The notes: generated by a model not told the origin, from the letters alone. Numbered from the stretch's first letter, positions 50,390 to 59,184 are shown. The stretch is DNA of 64,000 nucleotides from Neolewinella aurantiaca (GCF_008014675.1 NZ_VOXD01000019.1:1-64000), one strand, 5' to 3'. Translations and numbers: made by a program.

Positions 50390-50995
50390 AGTCTTCGGCC
50401 GACGACGCTTGCCGCCGCGTCCCATCATCTGGTGTCCTTGAGAGCCCATCCGCTGAGCGGCTTTCATCTGTCCGGTTTGTTTCAGGGCTTTGTCCATCAT
50501 ATCGATCTGCTCACGAATCTGAGGGATTTTGATGTTAGCATCCTGAGCTTTTTTGAGGTACTTCTTGGCGGCTACGAAGTTCTTCTTCTGGTACTCGATC
50601 TGGGCGAGTTGGAAGTGCAGGGTAGCCTTTTCGGTTGGCGTCGGGATGTCGACCTCTTCCGCTTTGCGGAGCCATTCTTCGCCGGCTTTGATTTCTTTAC
50701 GGCTCAGCGCGATGTTGCCGCGCATCATGTAGTAAAAGGCGCGGTTTGCGCTGTAAAGCCATTCCGGCTTCAGGGTAAGATTGAGGAGTTTCTCTGCACC
50801 ATCGAAGTCCTGAACCTGGACCTTCTGGGCAGCGGGAGCGACAGTCCCCAAAAAGATGTAGCCCGCCAGAAGTGCCAAGCCGGCGATGACGAAGAAAATA
50901 CCGTACCAGATGCCAAGCGTTGCCCAAAGGGCGATACCGCCCAGGATACCTGCAGCGATGAGGGCAAATCGGATGTACGGAGGGATGATGAACAT
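50384..50995 (-). CDS. Membrane-anchored TPR protein
   Basis: The 203-residue protein has two transmembrane helices at the N-terminus (about 8-27 and 31-50) followed by TPR-like helices (about 60-160: WLYSANRAFYYMMRGNIALS, TEKATLHFQLAQIEYQKKN, FVAAKKYLKKAQDANI) and a basic Gly/Arg tail. It is probably a cytoplasmic-facing scaffold at the inner membrane. Function unknown. It is 84 bp downstream of tatC on the same strand, possibly co-transcribed. Confidence 0.75.
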   Translation of the reverse strand: MFIIPPYIRFALIAAGILGGIALWATLGIWYGIFFVIAGLALLAGYIFLGTVAPAAQKVQVQDFDGAEKLLNLTLKPEWLYSANRAFYYMMRGNIALSRKEIKAGEEWLRKAEEVDIPTPTEKATLHFQLAQIEYQKKNFVAAKKYLKKAQDANIKIPQIREQIDMMDKALKQTGQMKAAQRMGSQGHQMMGRGGKRRRPKTR

Positions 50996-51079
50996 AATAG
51001 ACTTTGATTTAGGAAGACAAAGATAAGGGCTGACCGGAGCATTTAAGAAACATCACCCCGGCAGCGGAGCAGGAACGTG

Positions 51080-51949
51080 CTATTCCAGATCTGCCTGATA
51101 CTTTTTCTCGGCACGTTTAGCCACAAAGACCGAGATCTCGTACAAGAAGTAAAGCGGCACCGCAATGAGGACCTGCGTGACTACATCCGGAGGTGTAAGA
51201 ACACTTGCCAGCACCAGAATCCCGATAAAGCTGTGCTTCCGGTACTGGCGCATACTCTCGGCGGTAACGAGGCCAAAGCGGGCCAGGAAGTGAATCAGAA
51301 CAGGTAATTCGAAAATGAGTGCAGCCGGCAGCGTAAACATTACCATGAAGCTGATGAGCGAGCCCATCGTTGGTTGGTTCACCGCACCACCAACCTCGAA
51401 GCCCATCAGGAAGTTGGTTCCGAAAGGAGCAATCACGAAGTAGCCGAAGGCGATCCCGATGAAGAACAACAAGGAACAAATAAAGATCACGCCGCGGGTA
51501 GCTTGCTGCTCTTCTTTGTACAGGCCTGGCCTTACGAAAGACCAAATCTGGTAAAAGACGTACGGGAAAGCAATCACAAAGCCACCAACAAACGACATTT
51601 TAACGGCCGTGATGAACTGCTCTCCAAACTGAGTTGCCTGAATTTTCACGTTCGGCCCCGTCATACACAATGCATCTCCGGTTCCCAGCTCACCGGAAAG
51701 CCAGCAGAAGAACTCGTAGCTGGGGAAATCGTCGTAATTGGTACCAAACAGGATATGACGAAAATACCATTCCTTGAAAATGAACAGTACCACACCCGCA
51801 AGAGCAACTGCGATAAGCGCCTTAAGAACGTGCCAGCGCAATTCCTCGAGGTGATCGATGAAAGACATTTCCTTGTCTTCCTCGGGGGGGCGGGGCTGTC
51901 CGTGCTCGTCCAGTTCCCAATCATCTACATTAATTTGGTCTAGTGCCAT
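51080..51949 (-). CDS. tatC: Sec-independent (twin-arginine) translocase TatC
   Basis: The 289-residue protein has six transmembrane helices and an acidic N-terminus before MSFIDHLEELRWHVLKALIA, the TatC hallmark. The EQFITAVKMSFVGGFVIAFP then YVFYQIWSFVRPGL stretch is also conserved. It recognises twin-arginine signal peptides and, with TatA, exports folded proteins. No tatA or tatB is adjacent. Confidence 0.96.
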   Translation of the reverse strand: MALDQINVDDWELDEHGQPRPPEEDKEMSFIDHLEELRWHVLKALIAVALAGVVLFIFKEWYFRHILFGTNYDDFPSYEFFCWLSGELGTGDALCMTGPNVKIQATQFGEQFITAVKMSFVGGFVIAFPYVFYQIWSFVRPGLYKEEQQATRGVIFICSLLFFIGIAFGYFVIAPFGTNFLMGFEVGGAVNQPTMGSLISFMVMFTLPAALIFELPVLIHFLARFGLVTAESMRQYRKHSFIGILVLASVLTPPDVVTQVLIAVPLYFLYEISVFVAKRAEKKYQADLE

Positions 51950-52034
51950 TGCGCGAAGGTAATTCGTTAATTGCTTAGTTCATTAACGCGCCGGCCGGAT
52001 AGTCGTTGGCCTGGCCGAACATTTTAGTTTTCCG

Positions 52035-52051
52035 GGCGCGGCCGCAGGTGC
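52035..52051 (-). repeat. Dispersed 17-bp motif, exact (left of an inverted pair)
   Basis: GGCGCGGCCGCAGGTGC upstream of the Gfo/Idh/MocA gene, facing a degenerate copy 73 bp on. Confidence 0.88.
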
Positions 52052-52124
52052 AAACACCGTTAAGAGGCAACCGCTCCGCAGGAACTTAACCCCGGTTGGT
52101 AACCGAAGCCAAAAAACAAACCAT

Positions 52125-52141
52125 GTACCTGCGTATGCGCC
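52125..52141 (+). repeat. Dispersed 17-bp motif, degenerate (right of an inverted pair)
   Basis: GTACCTGCGTATGCGCC has two mismatches. Spacing and orientation relative to 52035 nearly match the uvrB-upstream pair. Confidence 0.5.
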
Positions 52142-52174
52142 CAAAAAGATCAGGGAAGTAAAAAACTAACGAAC

Positions 52175-52182
52175 TACCTTTG
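52175..52182 (+). promoter_or_regulatory. Bacteroidota -7 element, leaderless start
   Basis: TACCTTTG matches TAnnTTTG exactly and ends 5 bp before the ATG at 52187, so the mRNA is predicted to start at about the start codon. Confidence 0.65.
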
Positions 52183-52186
52183 TGCC

Positions 52187-53188
52187 ATGCTAAAAATCGG
52201 ACTCCTCGGCACCGGCCACCTCGGTAAAATCCACCTCAAGTGTATTCGTCTCGCTAAAGCACGTTACGACCTCATCGGCTTTTACGACGCCGACCCCGAT
52301 ACGGCGCGCCACGTCGCTGAAGAATTTCACCTAAAAGCATACGACAGCCCCGAAGCCCTCATTGCGGCCAGTGAAGTTGTGGATGTAGTTACCCCTACCC
52401 CAACCCACCACGCGATGGTTAAGCTTGCTCTGGAAGGAGGCTGTCACGTTTTTGTCGAAAAACCGCTCACCCGCACCCTCGAAGAAGCCAAAGAACTCAT
52501 CGAACTGAGCCGGAAGACGGGCAAAATCGTTCAGGTTGGTCACGTGGAGCGCTTCAACCCCGCGTTGCTCGCCCTCGGCGACCTGAAGGTAAAACCTTAC
52601 TTCATCGAGGCGCACCGGTTGGCAATGTTCAACCCGCGCGGCGTGGACGTGAGCGTGGTGCTTGACCTAATGATCCACGACCTCGACATCATTTTGAAGC
52701 TTGCCGACGATGAAGTAACCGACGTTCGTGCCAGCGGCGTTGCTGTAGTGTCAGATACTCCCGACATCGTGAACGCCCGCATCGAATTTAAAGGCGGAGC
52801 AGTAGCTAACCTTACGGCTTCCCGCATCAGCCTGAAGAACATGCGCAAGGTCCGCCTCTTCCAGCCCGACGCTTACATCAGTCTCGACCTGCTGGAGAAA
52901 AAATCGGAGATTGTCCGCTTGTTTGAGATGGACGCCCAACTTCCCGAAGACGGTCAGCAGTTCCCGCTCGAGACACCAAAGGGGCCACGCATCATTCATG
53001 TTGACCAACCAGACAGTGGCCCGGTAAACGCCATCCAATTAGAGCTGGAAAGTCTTGCAGACAGCATAACGCAAGGAAAACCTGCTGCCGTAAGCATCGA
53101 AGACGGTTATCGTGCGTTAGACTTGGCACACCGTATTACCGAAGCAGTAGAGGCTAACCAGCAACGGTTGCCCGACGCAGAGGTATAA
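52187..53188 (+). CDS. Gfo/Idh/MocA-family NAD(P)-dependent oxidoreductase
   Basis: The 333-residue protein has an N-terminal Rossmann domain (GLLGTGHLGKIH, DADPDTAR) with the family EKP motif (VFVEKPLTRT) and a C-terminal alpha/beta substrate domain with DLMIHDLDIILKL. It probably oxidises or epimerises a sugar or sugar nucleotide. It stands near a lipoprotein and a polyprenyl-phosphate sugar transferase, so it may serve glycan precursor synthesis. Confidence 0.92.
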   Translation: MLKIGLLGTGHLGKIHLKCIRLAKARYDLIGFYDADPDTARHVAEEFHLKAYDSPEALIAASEVVDVVTPTPTHHAMVKLALEGGCHVFVEKPLTRTLEEAKELIELSRKTGKIVQVGHVERFNPALLALGDLKVKPYFIEAHRLAMFNPRGVDVSVVLDLMIHDLDIILKLADDEVTDVRASGVAVVSDTPDIVNARIEFKGGAVANLTASRISLKNMRKVRLFQPDAYISLDLLEKKSEIVRLFEMDAQLPEDGQQFPLETPKGPRIIHVDQPDSGPVNAIQLELESLADSITQGKPAAVSIEDGYRALDLAHRITEAVEANQQRLPDAEV

Positions 53189-53283
53189 CTACTTATGCTA
53201 ATGCACTGAGCAAAACCACTTTTACCAACCGAAGCTTTACGAGGAAGGATAAAAGAATTTTTGGACAGTGCTACCTACCGAAT

Positions 53284-54189
53284 ATGATGACTATAGAAAA
53301 GATGAAACTGAAGTCTGATCGCCCCGCAGGATCATTCCTTACGCGCGTATTGAACACTTTAGGCCTTTTGTTGCCCCTGTTGGTATTTACCGGTTGCCCC
53401 GCCGATACCGATCTCGTACCCGCTTACGTAATGATGGAAGGGTTTGAGCTGCAAACACCCGGACAGGGAACCCCTACTTCAGACATTCCGGAGGTGTGGG
53501 TATTTGCCGACGCCGAATTCATCGGTGTGTTCGGTTTGCCGGCCCGTATCCCCGTTCCGCGGGCGGGGTCCTCGCAGATCCGCCTCGAGCCCGGGGTGCG
53601 GCAGAATGGTTCCAGCGCTACGCCTGAACCTTACGATTTCTACACCCCCGTAAACCTCACCCTCGAACTGACTCCGGGAGAAACCATTAACATAGGAACA
53701 CAACCAATTACGTACAAGCCTGAAGTCCGTTTCTCTATTTTCGAAACCTTCGAACCCGGCGATGTGCGGGCCTTCAGCGAAGTGATAAACGGAATGGGAA
53801 CTCTGGCTCCGACCCAGGAAATTGTCAGAACGGGTGATTACAGCGGGAAAATTCACCTGACGGCCGACAGCCCCGTTTTCGAAGTCGCCTCGGAGCAAAG
53901 CTTCCCCGACCTGACAGCAACAAGGCGCTACGTCTGGCTGGAGATGGACTTCCTGAGCGCGGCCGATGGCCGCATCGGCGTCAGCGGAAGTAATGGGCTG
54001 AACAGTTCCAGTTTGTTTGACCCCAGCTTCCGACCACAGGAACAATGGACAAAGATCTACTTCGACATTACGAACATCATCGTTGACCTCAACCTGGATC
54101 CGATTCAGATTAACCTTGCGGCTATCCTTCCACAAGATCTGGAAGAAGGCGACGTCTACCTCGACAACATTAAACTGATCCACTTTTAG
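53284..54189 (+). CDS. Lipoprotein of unknown function
   Basis: The 301-residue protein has a signal with a lipobox (LLVFTGC, Cys about 38) and a mature region of beta-strands, a jelly-roll or Ig-like domain by appearance, ending GDVYLDNIKLIHF. The late strand DVYLDNIKL is like the closing strand of carbohydrate-binding modules, but I recognise no family. It is 2 bp upstream of the sugar transferase (stop TAG at 54189, start TTG at 54192), so the two are translationally coupled. Confidence 0.75.
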   Translation: MMTIEKMKLKSDRPAGSFLTRVLNTLGLLLPLLVFTGCPADTDLVPAYVMMEGFELQTPGQGTPTSDIPEVWVFADAEFIGVFGLPARIPVPRAGSSQIRLEPGVRQNGSSATPEPYDFYTPVNLTLELTPGETINIGTQPITYKPEVRFSIFETFEPGDVRAFSEVINGMGTLAPTQEIVRTGDYSGKIHLTADSPVFEVASEQSFPDLTATRRYVWLEMDFLSAADGRIGVSGSNGLNSSSLFDPSFRPQEQWTKIYFDITNIIVDLNLDPIQINLAAILPQDLEEGDVYLDNIKLIHF

Positions 54190-54191
54190 GT

Positions 54192-55658
54192 TTGGCTTCA
54201 ACTCCTGGCACATCCACCAAAGGCATCCGGCCCGATACGGCACTTCGCCGCCGGCGCGACCGGCGTGTGTACATCGTAGCAGACTTCGTTGCCGCGTGGC
54301 TGGCGTGGACCATCTTCTTCCTCATCCGCAGCGGTAAAGAAGGTCAGATTGTAACCATCGAGAGCCTGACGGGCGACGTCAACTACCTCTGGGGCAGCCT
54401 GCTCATCCCCCTCGGCTGGGTACTTGGCTACACCCTCTTCGATCAGTACCGCGACATCTACCGGCTGAGCCGGCTGAGGATCTTAGCTCAGACCTTACTG
54501 ATTACCGCCGTTGGGGTAATCCTTTTGTTTTTCACCGTAATGCTGGACGACAAAGCACCGGACTACCACGATTACTATCAGAATGTACTCACACTCCTCG
54601 GTCTGCATTTTTCGTTGACGGCACTGGTTCGGATGATTCTGCTCACCCGCGCCAGCCGAAGATTAAAAAACGGAGAGATCACCTTCAACACGCTCATCAT
54701 TGGAGGCAGTGAGGCTGCGCTCAATCTCTACAAAGACATCCAGTCTCAGCAAAAAGCACTGGGTTACCGGTTCGTCGGTTTCGTGGACTCCCGGCGCAAG
54801 GCGACGCCCCTGCTGGCAGAAGAGCTACCTCTGCTGGGCAGCCTACTCAAGCTCTCTTCGGTCATCGAAGAGCACAACATCGAGGAAGTGATTATTGCAA
54901 TAGAAACCAGTCAGCATAATCGCCTGCGTGAGGTAATGACCGTCCTGTTCGATTATGAAGACCGTTTGCTGGTGAAGATCATCCCCGACATGTACGACAT
55001 TATGTTAGGCTCGGTGAAAATGGACCACGTGTTCGGGGCGGTTCTCATCGAGATCCATCAAAAGATGATGCCGCGTTGGCAGCGCTTCGTAAAACGACTG
55101 ATGGACCTCGGTGTTTCGGCGGTGATGCTGATCCTGCTGTCCCCTTTATTGCTGTACATAGCCATTCGGGTTCGCCTTTCGAGCAAAGGACCTATTTTTT
55201 ACCAGCAGGAGCGCATCGGACTGAATGGGCAGCCCTTCAACATCATCAAATTCCGGAGTATGTACACCGACGCCGAAGCCGCCGGGCCTCAACTCAGCAG
55301 CGACACGGACGACCGCTGTACGCCCTGGGGAGGCCTTATGCGAAAATGGAGGCTCGATGAATTGCCACAGTTCTGGAACGTGCTGCGCGGCGATATGTCT
55401 TTGGTAGGTCCGCGCCCGGAACGACAGTACTATATCGACCTGATCAGCGCCCGTGCCCCCCACTACCGCCACCTGCTGAAAGTACGCCCCGGCATCACCA
55501 GTTGGGGCCAGGTGAAGTACGGTTACGCCAGCAACGTAGACGAAATGATCCAACGGCTGAAATTCGACATCCTGTACATCGAGAACCGTTCTTTGGGGCT
55601 GGATTTCAAAATCCTGTTCTACACGGTAGTGGTCCTGATACAGGGAAAAGGGAAATAG
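54192..55658 (+). CDS. Polyprenyl-phosphate sugar-1-phosphate transferase (WbaP/WcaJ type)
   Basis: The 488-residue protein has an N-terminal group of about four transmembrane helices, a Rossmann-like CoA-binding-type domain (NTLIIGGSEAALNLYKDI), and a C-terminal bacterial sugar-transferase domain (KRLMDLGVSAVMLILLSPLL, ERIGLNGQPFNIIKFRSMYT, VGPRPERQYYIDLI). It starts capsule or O-antigen repeats by linking a sugar phosphate to undecaprenyl phosphate. The only start near the stop of the upstream gene is a TTG (54192), so a non-ATG start is likely. Confidence 0.93.
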   Translation: MASTPGTSTKGIRPDTALRRRRDRRVYIVADFVAAWLAWTIFFLIRSGKEGQIVTIESLTGDVNYLWGSLLIPLGWVLGYTLFDQYRDIYRLSRLRILAQTLLITAVGVILLFFTVMLDDKAPDYHDYYQNVLTLLGLHFSLTALVRMILLTRASRRLKNGEITFNTLIIGGSEAALNLYKDIQSQQKALGYRFVGFVDSRRKATPLLAEELPLLGSLLKLSSVIEEHNIEEVIIAIETSQHNRLREVMTVLFDYEDRLLVKIIPDMYDIMLGSVKMDHVFGAVLIEIHQKMMPRWQRFVKRLMDLGVSAVMLILLSPLLLYIAIRVRLSSKGPIFYQQERIGLNGQPFNIIKFRSMYTDAEAAGPQLSSDTDDRCTPWGGLMRKWRLDELPQFWNVLRGDMSLVGPRPERQYYIDLISARAPHYRHLLKVRPGITSWGQVKYGYASNVDEMIQRLKFDILYIENRSLGLDFKILFYTVVVLIQGKGK

Positions 55659-55665
55659 CGGGACT

Positions 55666-56110
55666 CCCTCCCCAACTCGACAGGCGAACTTTTTTGCGCC
55701 CAACCAGACTCAAGGGTTTTGAGCTCGTCCTGCTCCCTCCCCAACTCGACAGGCGAACTTTTTGCATCCAACCAACCTCAGGGGGGTGAGCGCGTCCTGC
55801 TATCTCCCCAACTCGACAGGCGAACTTTTTGCGCCCAACCAGACTTAGGGGTTTGAGCTCGTCCTGCTCCCTCCCCAACTCGACAGGCGAACTTTTTTGC
55901 GCCCAACCAGACTCAGGGGGTTGAGCGCGTCCTGCTCCCTCCTCAACTCGACAGGCGAACTTTTTTGCGCCCAACCAGACTCAGGGGGTTTGAGCTCGTC
56001 CTGCTCCCTCCTCAACTCGACAGGCCAACTTTTTTGCGCCCAACCAGACTAAGGGGGTTTGAGCTCGTCCTGCTCCCTCCCCAACTCGACAGGCGAACTT
56101 TTTTGCGCCC
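55666..56110. repeat. Seven-copy 67-69 bp minisatellite
   Basis: Seven copies start with AACTCGACAGG at 55674, 55743, 55810, 55877, 55945, 56014 and 56083 (spacing 67-69). Each contains GCGAACTTTTTTGCGCCCAA and CTCGTCCTGCTCCCTCC. Units are contiguous with no spacers, so it is not CRISPR. The unit length is not consistently a multiple of three, so it is not coding. Confidence 0.92.
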
Positions 56111-56283
56111 GATTTGGAGGCTTTGATCCAGAGGTTTGAAGTTCCCATAAAAGATGATGATTCTCATAAGACTTTGAGGCAAAAAAGAATTCGACTGGCG
56201 AGTTGGGAGGGGACTGGCAGATTTGGGGTTAATGGGGTTAGAGCTGGCTTGTCGGTACGTCAGGCGACTGACAACCTTACTTT

Positions 56284-56300
56284 GCACCTGCGGCCGCGCC
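56284..56300 (+). repeat. Dispersed 17-bp motif, exact, upstream of a ROK gene
   Basis: GCACCTGCGGCCGCGCC preceded by CAACCTTACTTT, matching the flank at 25631. Confidence 0.88.
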
Positions 56301-56314
56301 CGAAAAAACCTCCT

Positions 56315-56321
56315 TACCTTG
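56315..56321 (+). promoter_or_regulatory. Weak -7-like element before the ROK gene
   Basis: TACCTTG 22 bp upstream of the ATG at 56344, resembling TAnnTTTG with one base missing. Confidence 0.4.
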
Positions 56322-56343
56322 CCACAAGTAATTAAAGCAAAAC

Positions 56344-57237
56344 ATGATGAACTGGGGAATAGACCTGGGCGGAACAAAGATAGAAGGCGTAATTCTCGAC
56401 CCTTCCGGCAACGTGATTGATCGCCGCCGCATTGCCACTGAACGAGAGCACGGTTACGAGCACATAGTTAGCCGCATTGCTTTGCTGGTAGAGCAGATGA
56501 AAGAAGCCACCGGTCTTGAGCCGGAAAAAATCGGCATCGGCACCCCCGGAACCATTGACCCGCCCACGGGGCTGATGAAAAACTCTAACACAACGGTGCT
56601 CAATGGCCAGCCGTTGGGCAAAGACCTCGAGGCAGCCATTGGGGTTCCCCTTACACTTGCCAACGACGCCAACTGCTTCGCTGTTGCGGAAACGCTCATG
56701 GGGTGCGTACCAAAAGAGATGCCTGACGCAAAGGTCGTCTTCGGCGTCATTCTTGGCACAGGAACCGGAGGAGGCCTGGTTATCAACGGAGAAATAATCG
56801 GCGGTGCTCAAGGCATCGGCGGAGAATGGGGGCATATGTTTCTCGACAATTCGGGGGGCTACTGCTACTGCGGACGTGTGGGTTGCGCTGAGCGCATCCT
56901 CTCCGGACCGTCGGTCGAGAAGTACTACGCCGCTATGTCTGGCCGTAGCCTGACCATGAAGGAGATCGTGCCGCGATACCGTGCCGGCGGCAACCCCGCG
57001 GCAACCGCGGCAATGGAGCGCTGGTTTCATTACTTCGCTAAGGGGATAAGCACCATCATCAATGTGATCGATCCGGACGTAGTCGTGCTCGGAGGAGGAC
57101 TCAGCAACATCGAAGAGTTGTACACCAAAGCTGTCCCGCAGGTGGTAAACCATCTGTTCAACCCAAGGATGGATACGGTCTTCCTGAAGCCTGAACTGGG
57201 GGATTCAGCAGGAGTATTCGGAGCGGCACTGCTTTAA
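56344..57237 (+). CDS. ROK-family sugar kinase/regulator
   Basis: The 297-residue protein has the phosphate-binding start WGIDLGGTKIEGVI, the zinc-site CYCGRVGCAE with an upstream GxWGH-type histidine (GEWGHMF), and the adenosine motif VVLGGGLSN. It is a kinase-type ROK member (no N-terminal HTH), probably phosphorylating glucose, N-acetylglucosamine or N-acetylmannosamine. Starts at the first ATG. Confidence 0.93.
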   Translation: MMNWGIDLGGTKIEGVILDPSGNVIDRRRIATEREHGYEHIVSRIALLVEQMKEATGLEPEKIGIGTPGTIDPPTGLMKNSNTTVLNGQPLGKDLEAAIGVPLTLANDANCFAVAETLMGCVPKEMPDAKVVFGVILGTGTGGGLVINGEIIGGAQGIGGEWGHMFLDNSGGYCYCGRVGCAERILSGPSVEKYYAAMSGRSLTMKEIVPRYRAGGNPAATAAMERWFHYFAKGISTIINVIDPDVVVLGGGLSNIEELYTKAVPQVVNHLFNPRMDTVFLKPELGDSAGVFGAALL

Positions 57238-57286
57238 GGCAGAAAGCAGAAAAATGGTGAGGTCCGGAATTCCAAACGGAAACCAA

Positions 57287-57378
57287 TTAGAGCTTGTTCG
57301 GGTTTTGCCTTCTGGCTCATCGTTCAGCATTGAATTTGGCGCAAGCAAGCCGAAGTGTCAAACCCGAACAAGCTCTTA
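57287..57378. mobile_element. 86-bp MITE-like element with TTA duplication
   Basis: Perfect 16-bp terminal inverted repeats GAGCTTGTTCGGGTTT (57290-57305) and its complement (57360-57375) enclose 54 bp. TTA on the left (57287-57289) and on the right (57376-57378) looks like a 3-bp target duplication of the kind made by IS5-group transposases (TNA). No transposase is present. Confidence 0.6.
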
Positions 57379-57400
57379 GTTTTCTGTACGCTGGTACTTC

Positions 57401-57826
57401 CTACTTCTCCATGTCAGAGTAAAGCTGCCCGGCGTTGTATGCTTTCAGGACATGCCGTACCGTACCGGTAAGATTTTTGGGCAACTCTTTGAGCGGCCAC
57501 CATTCTACGTTTTCGAACTTCTCCAGTTCCTTGCTCTCGGGAGAGCCCTTATAATGATAAGCACGGAAGTAGAGTACGATCCGGTGTTCTTTGCTGGAGC
57601 GCTTGTGCAGAACGTGCACCAGTTCGAGATCATTCTTTTCAAGTCGGATTCCGGCCTCTTCCCAGCTTTCCCTGATCAGGGTGCGGGCGGCATACTCTTT
57701 GCGTTCGATGGTGCCTCCTACCAACGTGTAGTTGCCACCATTGGGCTTGGTTTGCTTGAGAAGAAGTAACCGGCCGTGATTCTGCAGAATGAGGCGGGCT
57801 TTGAGAGAGACGGCGAATTTGGCCAT
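57401..57826 (-). CDS. NUDIX hydrolase
   Basis: The 141-residue protein has a complete Nudix box: GGTIERKEYAARTLIRESWE then EAGI, fitting GX5EX7REUXEEXGU. It hydrolyses a nucleoside diphosphate linked to another group; the substrate cannot be told. Divergent from the cysteine synthase gene. Confidence 0.93.
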   Translation of the reverse strand: MAKFAVSLKARLILQNHGRLLLLKQTKPNGGNYTLVGGTIERKEYAARTLIRESWEEAGIRLEKNDLELVHVLHKRSSKEHRIVLYFRAYHYKGSPESKELEKFENVEWWPLKELPKNLTGTVRHVLKAYNAGQLYSDMEK

Positions 57827-58092
57827 TTATACTAAGGATAGTTCTGTAAGGAAAAAATGGAAGCCGGTTGAAAATGGTTACTTTTGCGGCACCAAACGTA
57901 CTCAATGTATGTTCGAATGTTCATAACACTGAAGTCCCGATAAGCTCTAAACCCTTGATTAAGGCTGCTTGTTTGGATTTGTAAATTTACACGAACCAAC
58001 ATTATTTCAGCGACGTTCGTACTTTGGGTCACGATTAATATTCGTTTAGTACTGATTTTAACAGTGATAACTCGAACCACTAAAGATTTTCT
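57827..58092. other. 266-bp divergent promoter region
   Basis: TACTTTTG at 57879-57886 on the plus strand matches TAnnTTTG. A 12-residue frame from the ATG at 57905 follows it, but nothing supports its being translated. No other structure was recognised. Confidence 0.35.
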
Positions 58093-59184
58093 ATGCGGCA
58101 CGACAGCATTCTATCCACCATCGGTCATACTCCACTGATCAGCCTTGATCGTATCTGCGGAGACCGGATACCGGCAAAAGTTTACGGAAAAGTAGAGTCT
58201 TTCAACCCAGGACAGTCCGCCAAAGACCGTGCCGCTCTGTACATGATCGAACAGGCCGAAAAGAAAGGGCTCATCAAACCGGGCGCAACCCTCATTGAAG
58301 CAACCAGTGGAAATACCGGTTTCAGTATTGCCATGATTGCAGCGGTAAAGGGCTACAAATGTATCCTTACTCTATCGGACAAGGCCGGGCCGGAAAAACG
58401 CGCCCTGATGACCGCACTAGGTGCAAAAATTGTACTGTGCCCCAAAGACGCAGCCCCTGAGCACCCCGACTCCTACTACTCCCGTGCAGAAGAGCTCGCC
58501 GCTACCATCCCCAATAGTTTCTACCTCCGGCAGAACTGGAACCTGGACAATAGTGGCGCCCACTACGCCAGTACTGGCCCGGAAATTCTGGAAGACACCG
58601 ATGGCAAAGTGACGCACTACGTTTGCTGTGCAGGAACAGGCGGAACGCTTTCCGGCACCGCCCGCTACCTGAAAGAAAAGAAGCCCGACGTGACCATCGT
58701 AGGCGTAGACGCCTACGGCTCCGTCCTCAAAAAGTACTGGCAAACCGGAATCTTCGATACCAACGAAATTTTCAGCTGGAAAGTAGAAGGCCTCGGAAAA
58801 ACAATCATTCCCGACAATGTTGCCTTCGATCTTATCGATGAATTCATCAAGGTGGGCGACCGCGCCGCAGCCCTGAGGGTGCGTGAACTCGCTACCCGCG
58901 AAGGGATGCTGCTTGGCTACAGCAGCGGAGCAGCTCTGGAGGCAGTCTTTGCCATCAGAAAGCAACTAACCAAAGACGATGTCGTCGTTGTATTGTTCCC
59001 TGATCACGGAAGCCGCTACCTTGGTAAGGTCTTCAACGACGACTGGATGAAAGAGCAGGGTTACCTGACCCCTACCGGCGAGCCGGCAACCTACAGCGTA
59101 AAACACCTGCAGCGTATGTACCGGGTGTATAAACGCATGTATGGGAGAAAAATCAAGCAGCGTCTCAAACTGACCTCAGAGTAA
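58093..59184 (+). CDS. Cysteine synthase / cystathionine beta-synthase-like PLP enzyme
   Basis: The 363-residue fold-type II PLP enzyme has PGQSAKDRAA (PLP lysine), the substrate loop ATSGNTGFSIAMIAA, the phosphate cradle AGTGGTLSGTARYL and YSSGAALEAV. It makes cysteine from O-acetylserine and sulfide or acts in transsulfuration. It is longer than a usual CysK because of a basic C-terminal tail of about 45 residues (YRVYKRMYGRKIKQRLKL) whose role is unknown. Confidence 0.88.
   Translation: MRHDSILSTIGHTPLISLDRICGDRIPAKVYGKVESFNPGQSAKDRAALYMIEQAEKKGLIKPGATLIEATSGNTGFSIAMIAAVKGYKCILTLSDKAGPEKRALMTALGAKIVLCPKDAAPEHPDSYYSRAEELAATIPNSFYLRQNWNLDNSGAHYASTGPEILEDTDGKVTHYVCCAGTGGTLSGTARYLKEKKPDVTIVGVDAYGSVLKKYWQTGIFDTNEIFSWKVEGLGKTIIPDNVAFDLIDEFIKVGDRAAALRVRELATREGMLLGYSSGAALEAVFAIRKQLTKDDVVVVLFPDHGSRYLGKVFNDDWMKEQGYLTPTGEPATYSVKHLQRMYRVYKRMYGRKIKQRLKLTSE

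Noticed and set aside
55666-56110. CRISPR-like array
   Set aside because: The units are contiguous with no unique spacers and no cas gene is near. It is a minisatellite.
55606-56377. Repeated minus-strand frames across the minisatellite
   Set aside because: The 67-69 bp unit shifts the frame between copies, so the frames are accidental products of the repeat.
57832-58101. Minus-strand frame in the NUDIX/cysteine synthase gap
   Set aside because: It lies in the divergent promoter region, overlaps the cysteine synthase start and shows no recognisable domain.
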